Assembly: GCF_002592005.1 (NCBI RefSeq)
Contig: NZ_NVQF01000029.1
Span: forward strand, 1-64,000
DNA length: 64,000 nt
Reading direction: 5' to 3'
Source of the DNA: Mycolicibacterium palauense
GTDB taxonomy: Bacteria > Actinomycetota > Actinomycetes > Mycobacteriales > Mycobacteriaceae
Below the pieces are notes generated by a model. It saw nothing but the letters and a program-made list of their open reading frames with translations. It made no database searches and was not told where the DNA came from. Made by a program: the position numbers and the translations under genes. Shown here in pieces: positions 61,456 to 64,000 of this stretch. Position 1 is the stretch's first letter. Every line of letters begins with the position of its first letter.

Positions 61456-61514
61456 GAGATGCACATCAGGGTCGCGAGTTCCGGCCCCGGAGCCGCGACC
61501 CCGGTGCACATCTC
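61456..61514 (-). terminator. Long imperfect hairpin downstream of pmbA
   Basis: GAGATGCACATCAGGGTCGCG pairs, with a few gaps, with the region CGCGACCCCGGTGCACATCTC; both arms are within 61456-61514 and the loop is itself GC-rich. It lies about 108 nt beyond the pmbA stop and before the rhamnose promoter, so it may end the tldD-pmbA transcript. Confidence 0.4.
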
Positions 61515-61621
61515 GCCGTAGCAGCGGAGATGGGTTACCGGCAGGACGGAGCGCACCGCAGCCGGTCCGACCGACCGGCACTGGGGCCGGCGGCCACGGG
61601 GGCCCGACTATTGGGCCCGGG

Positions 61622-63004
61622 CTATTGGGCCTGGCTCACCGAGGACATGTGGAAGTCGGGAATCCGCAACGAGGGCATCGCCGCGCGGGTCGCCCAGTCG
61701 CCCCACTCGCGCGGCAGCGTCACCTCGGCGCGGCCCGCCACCGTGGCGCGCCGCAGCAGATCCAGCGGCGACTCGTTGAACCGGAAGTTGTTGACCGCCC
61801 CGGTCACCTCGCCGTCCTCGATCAGGTACACCCCGTCGCGGGTCAGCCCGGTCAGCAGCAGGGCGGTCGGGTCCACCTCGCGGATGTACCACAGCGTGGT
61901 CAGCAGCAGGCCGCGCTCGACGCCGGCCACCAGATCGGCCATCTCGTCGGGCCCGCCCGTCATCACCAGGTTGGTGCACGGGATCGCCACCGGCGCACCG
62001 AATTCGGCGGCATCGGCGCGGGGATAGGCCAGGGCGTTGATGGAGCCGTCCCGGATCCAGTCGACCCGCCCGATGTCGAGGCCGTTGTCGAACACCGACG
62101 CGGTCTCCGAGGAGGCGCCGGTGGCCACGAACGGCGTGCATTCCAGGCCCGGGGCGAACGGATCCGAGTACAGCGTCAGGCCCAGATCGGTGAGCTTCTC
62201 CCCCACCCGGGTCCCGCCGCCGGGCGCCGCCAGCGCGGTGCGGCCCTCCTGGGCGCCGCGGCCGTCCATCGTCCAGCCCAGGTAGATCATCATGTCGGCC
62301 ACCGTCGAGGGCGGCATGATCGTGTCGTAACGCCCGGCGGGCAGCTCGACGGTGCGCTCGGCCCAGTCCAGTCGCATCGCCAGCTCGGCGAGCAGACCGT
62401 CCACGGGCACGTCGGCGAACCACGGTGTACCCGTGCCCGCCCAGGCACTGGCCCCGCCGCGTTTGGCGTTGATCTCCACCGAGCCGGTGGGCTGGGTGTA
62501 ACGCCGGCGCACCCCGGTCGAGATCGCCAGGAACGTCGTCTCCACGGTGTGGTGGGCGAACCCGTAGAGCGTGTCCGGCCCGGCGAAGCCGCGCGAGAGC
62601 CCCGCGGCCACGTCGGCGAAGGCCGCCGCGCTGGTGCCGGGCAGCGGGTCGCCCCAGTCCGGCGGTAGCGACGTTCCGGTGGTTCCGGTCAGCAGCGGGA
62701 AGGCGTCGCGGGCGGCCGGGGCCGACTGCGCCGCCGCCTGCGAGGCCGCCACCAGCGCGGGCAGCACCGCCGGGTCCACCTCGCTGGAGGCCACCGAACC
62801 GACGTGCGCGGACTCGCCGCGCCGCACGATCGACACCACGGTGAGCGTGCGCGACACCGACACCCCGTTGGTGGTCATCGAGTTTCCGGCCCACCGCAGC
62901 GAGGCCTCGGAATGCTCGCGGACCAGCACGATCGTCTCGTCGGCGTTGCCGGCCTGCGCGGCGATGGCCAGGGCCTGCTCAACGACGTCCTGTGCGGGGA
63001 TCAC
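61622..63004 (-). CDS. pmbA: TldD/PmbA family metalloprotease, PmbA (TldE)-like subunit
   Basis: A 460-residue PmbA-type protein. N-terminal IPAQDVVEQALAIAAQAGNADETIVLVREHSEASLRWAGN, a middle TGSVEINAKRGG, and the C-terminal TDLVAG-to-YLIEDGEVTGAVNNFRFNESPLDLLRRA conserved tail. The zinc motif HExxxH is not present, as expected for the TldE/PmbA partner. With TldD it forms a zinc protease complex acting on peptides such as modified peptide precursors. GTG 63004 overlaps the tldD stop by 4 bp. Confidence 0.88.
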   Translation of the reverse strand: MIPAQDVVEQALAIAAQAGNADETIVLVREHSEASLRWAGNSMTTNGVSVSRTLTVVSIVRRGESAHVGSVASSEVDPAVLPALVAASQAAAQSAPAARDAFPLLTGTTGTSLPPDWGDPLPGTSAAAFADVAAGLSRGFAGPDTLYGFAHHTVETTFLAISTGVRRRYTQPTGSVEINAKRGGASAWAGTGTPWFADVPVDGLLAELAMRLDWAERTVELPAGRYDTIMPPSTVADMMIYLGWTMDGRGAQEGRTALAAPGGGTRVGEKLTDLGLTLYSDPFAPGLECTPFVATGASSETASVFDNGLDIGRVDWIRDGSINALAYPRADAAEFGAPVAIPCTNLVMTGGPDEMADLVAGVERGLLLTTLWYIREVDPTALLLTGLTRDGVYLIEDGEVTGAVNNFRFNESPLDLLRRATVAGRAEVTLPREWGDWATRAAMPSLRIPDFHMSSVSQAQ

Positions 63005-64000
63005 CGGGACCCTTCCTCTCGGGTGTTGAGCACGTTGACCCCACGGAACAGCGCCGACGGGCAGCCGTGGCTGACCGGCGCGACCTGGCCGGGCTGGGCC
63101 TTGCCGCAGTTGAACGCGCCGCCCAGGCGCCACGTCGACGGGCCGCCCACGGCCTCCATGGCATTCCAGAAATCGGTGGTGGTGGCCTGGTAGGCGACGT
63201 CACGCACCTGACCGTCCAGCCGGCCGTCGCGGATCCGGAAGAACCGCTGACCGGTGAACTGGAAGTTGTAGCGCTGCATGTCGATGGACCAGCTCTTGTC
63301 GCCGACGATGTACAGACCGTCGGACACCCCGGCGATCAGGTCGTCGGTCGAGATGTCCTGGGCCGACGGCTGCAGGGACACGTTGGCCATCCGCTGGATC
63401 GGCACGTGGTGCGGCGAATCGGCGTAGGAGCAACCGTTGGAGCGGGTCAGCCCCAGCTTGGGCGCGAACACCCGGTCGAGCTGGTAGCCGACGAACAACC
63501 CGTCGCGCACCAGATCCCAGCGCTGCGCGGCCACCCCCTCGTCGTCGAAGCCGACGGTGGCCAGGCCGTGCTCGACGGTCCGGTCGGCGGTCACGTTCAT
63601 CACCGCCGATCCGTAGCGCATCACGCCGAGCTTGTCGGGGGTGGCGAAGGAGGTGCCCGCATAGGCGGCCTCGTATCCGATCGCGCGGTCGTACTCGGTG
63701 GCGTGCCCGATGGACTCGTGGATGGTCAGCCACAGGTTGGTCGGGTCGATCACCAGATCGGTGGGTCCGGCGACGACGCTGGGCGCCTTGACCTTCTCGG
63801 CCAGCAGCTCCGGCAGCGCGGCCAGCTCGGCCGTCCAGTCGAAGACGTCGTCGCCGCCGAGCATCTCCCAGCCGCGCCCGGCCGGCGGCGCCAGCGTGCG
63901 CATCGACTCGAACGCGCCAGCGGCGGCGTCGACGGCCACCGCCTCCAGCACCGGCATGATCCGCACCCGCTGCTGGGTGATCGACGAGCCGAACGTGTCG
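63001..64000 (-). CDS. tldD: TldD family zinc metalloprotease (partial, runs off the window)
   Basis: Only the C-terminal 332 residues are in the window; the N-terminus lies beyond 64000. The zinc-binding HESIGHATEYD motif (HExxxH) is intact at about 63,710-63,730. GCSYADSPHHVPIQRMANVSLQP, the glycine-rich GVSDGLYIVGDKSW and the tail with FNCGKAQPGQVAPVSHGCPSALFRGVNVLNT match TldD. It is the catalytic subunit of the TldD/PmbA protease. Followed immediately by pmbA with a 4-bp overlap. Confidence 0.88.
   Translation of the reverse strand, partial: DTFGSSITQQRVRIMPVLEAVAVDAAAGAFESMRTLAPPAGRGWEMLGGDDVFDWTAELAALPELLAEKVKAPSVVAGPTDLVIDPTNLWLTIHESIGHATEYDRAIGYEAAYAGTSFATPDKLGVMRYGSAVMNVTADRTVEHGLATVGFDDEGVAAQRWDLVRDGLFVGYQLDRVFAPKLGLTRSNGCSYADSPHHVPIQRMANVSLQPSAQDISTDDLIAGVSDGLYIVGDKSWSIDMQRYNFQFTGQRFFRIRDGRLDGQVRDVAYQATTTDFWNAMEAVGGPSTWRLGGAFNCGKAQPGQVAPVSHGCPSALFRGVNVLNTREEGSR

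Overview
The window looks like chromosome of a fast-growing, metabolically versatile mycobacterium (Mycolicibacterium-like). The backbone is very GC-rich with dense ATGA/GTGA gene overlaps. It carries F420-type luciferase-like oxidoreductases, a haemophore-type secreted protein, a fatty acyl-AMP ligase, GAF-ANTAR, and a P450 with a 3Fe-4S ferredoxin. Species cannot be fixed from the sequence alone.

Layout. 0.3-8.1 kb: an Excalibur-domain remnant, then an accessory catabolic cluster. It holds a GMC oxidoreductase with a gluconate-dehydrogenase-subunit-3/GlcG fusion and an SDR, a MarR regulator, an FAD-dependent reductase, a maleate-isomerase-like protein and an HSL-type esterase. Three promoters share one palindromic operator, so they probably form one MarR regulon. 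8.3-24.8 kb: an amine-catabolism region. GABA/5-aminovalerate aminotransferase, semialdehyde dehydrogenase, class III CoA-transferase and glutaryl-CoA-dehydrogenase-like genes form one operon. Next come PucR, two PuuD-like amidohydrolases, a signal-less binding protein, a glutamine-synthetase-like ligase, ferredoxin, P450, a Cache-domain protein, GntR/FCD, an APC permease and a second aldehyde dehydrogenase. Together these fit breakdown of cyclic secondary amines or polyamines (piperidine, pyrrolidine, cadaverine type) through 5-aminovalerate/GABA to glutaryl-CoA or succinate. 24.9-29.5 kb: a TetR-controlled set of small membrane and NIPSNAP proteins with an LLM oxidoreductase, then a PaaK-like ligase.

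30.4-35.7 kb: a compact low-GC island. An intact tRNA-Met lies at its right end and a diverged 3' tRNA-Met fragment at its left end, as expected for integration into a tRNA gene. The cargo is three co-directional genes: a P-loop ATPase, an OLD-type ATPase/TOPRIM nuclease and a miniature UvrD-like helicase. The last two recall Gabija, but the extra ATPase and the very short helicase do not fit the standard two-gene system. This is the best candidate for a new anti-phage system in the window. No integrase is visible, and degraded coding debris lies on both sides.

35.9-50.1 kb: threonine aldolase, LLM, hydrolase/SDR/SRPBCC operon, two small exported proteins, then an operon of AcsA-like ligase, 2-oxoacid dehydrogenase E1 alpha, E1 beta, E2 and a free acyl carrier protein without E3. 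An acyl-AMP ligase, GAF-ANTAR and an AhpD-like protein follow. 50.2-61.4 kb: lactate utilisation (FCD regulator, lutABC) next to a complete L-rhamnose operon (rhaM, transporter, rhaI, bifunctional aldolase/dehydrogenase, rhaB, LacI). The L-lactate released from rhamnose can feed LutABC. 61.6-64.0 kb: a TldD/PmbA protease pair; tldD runs off the right edge.
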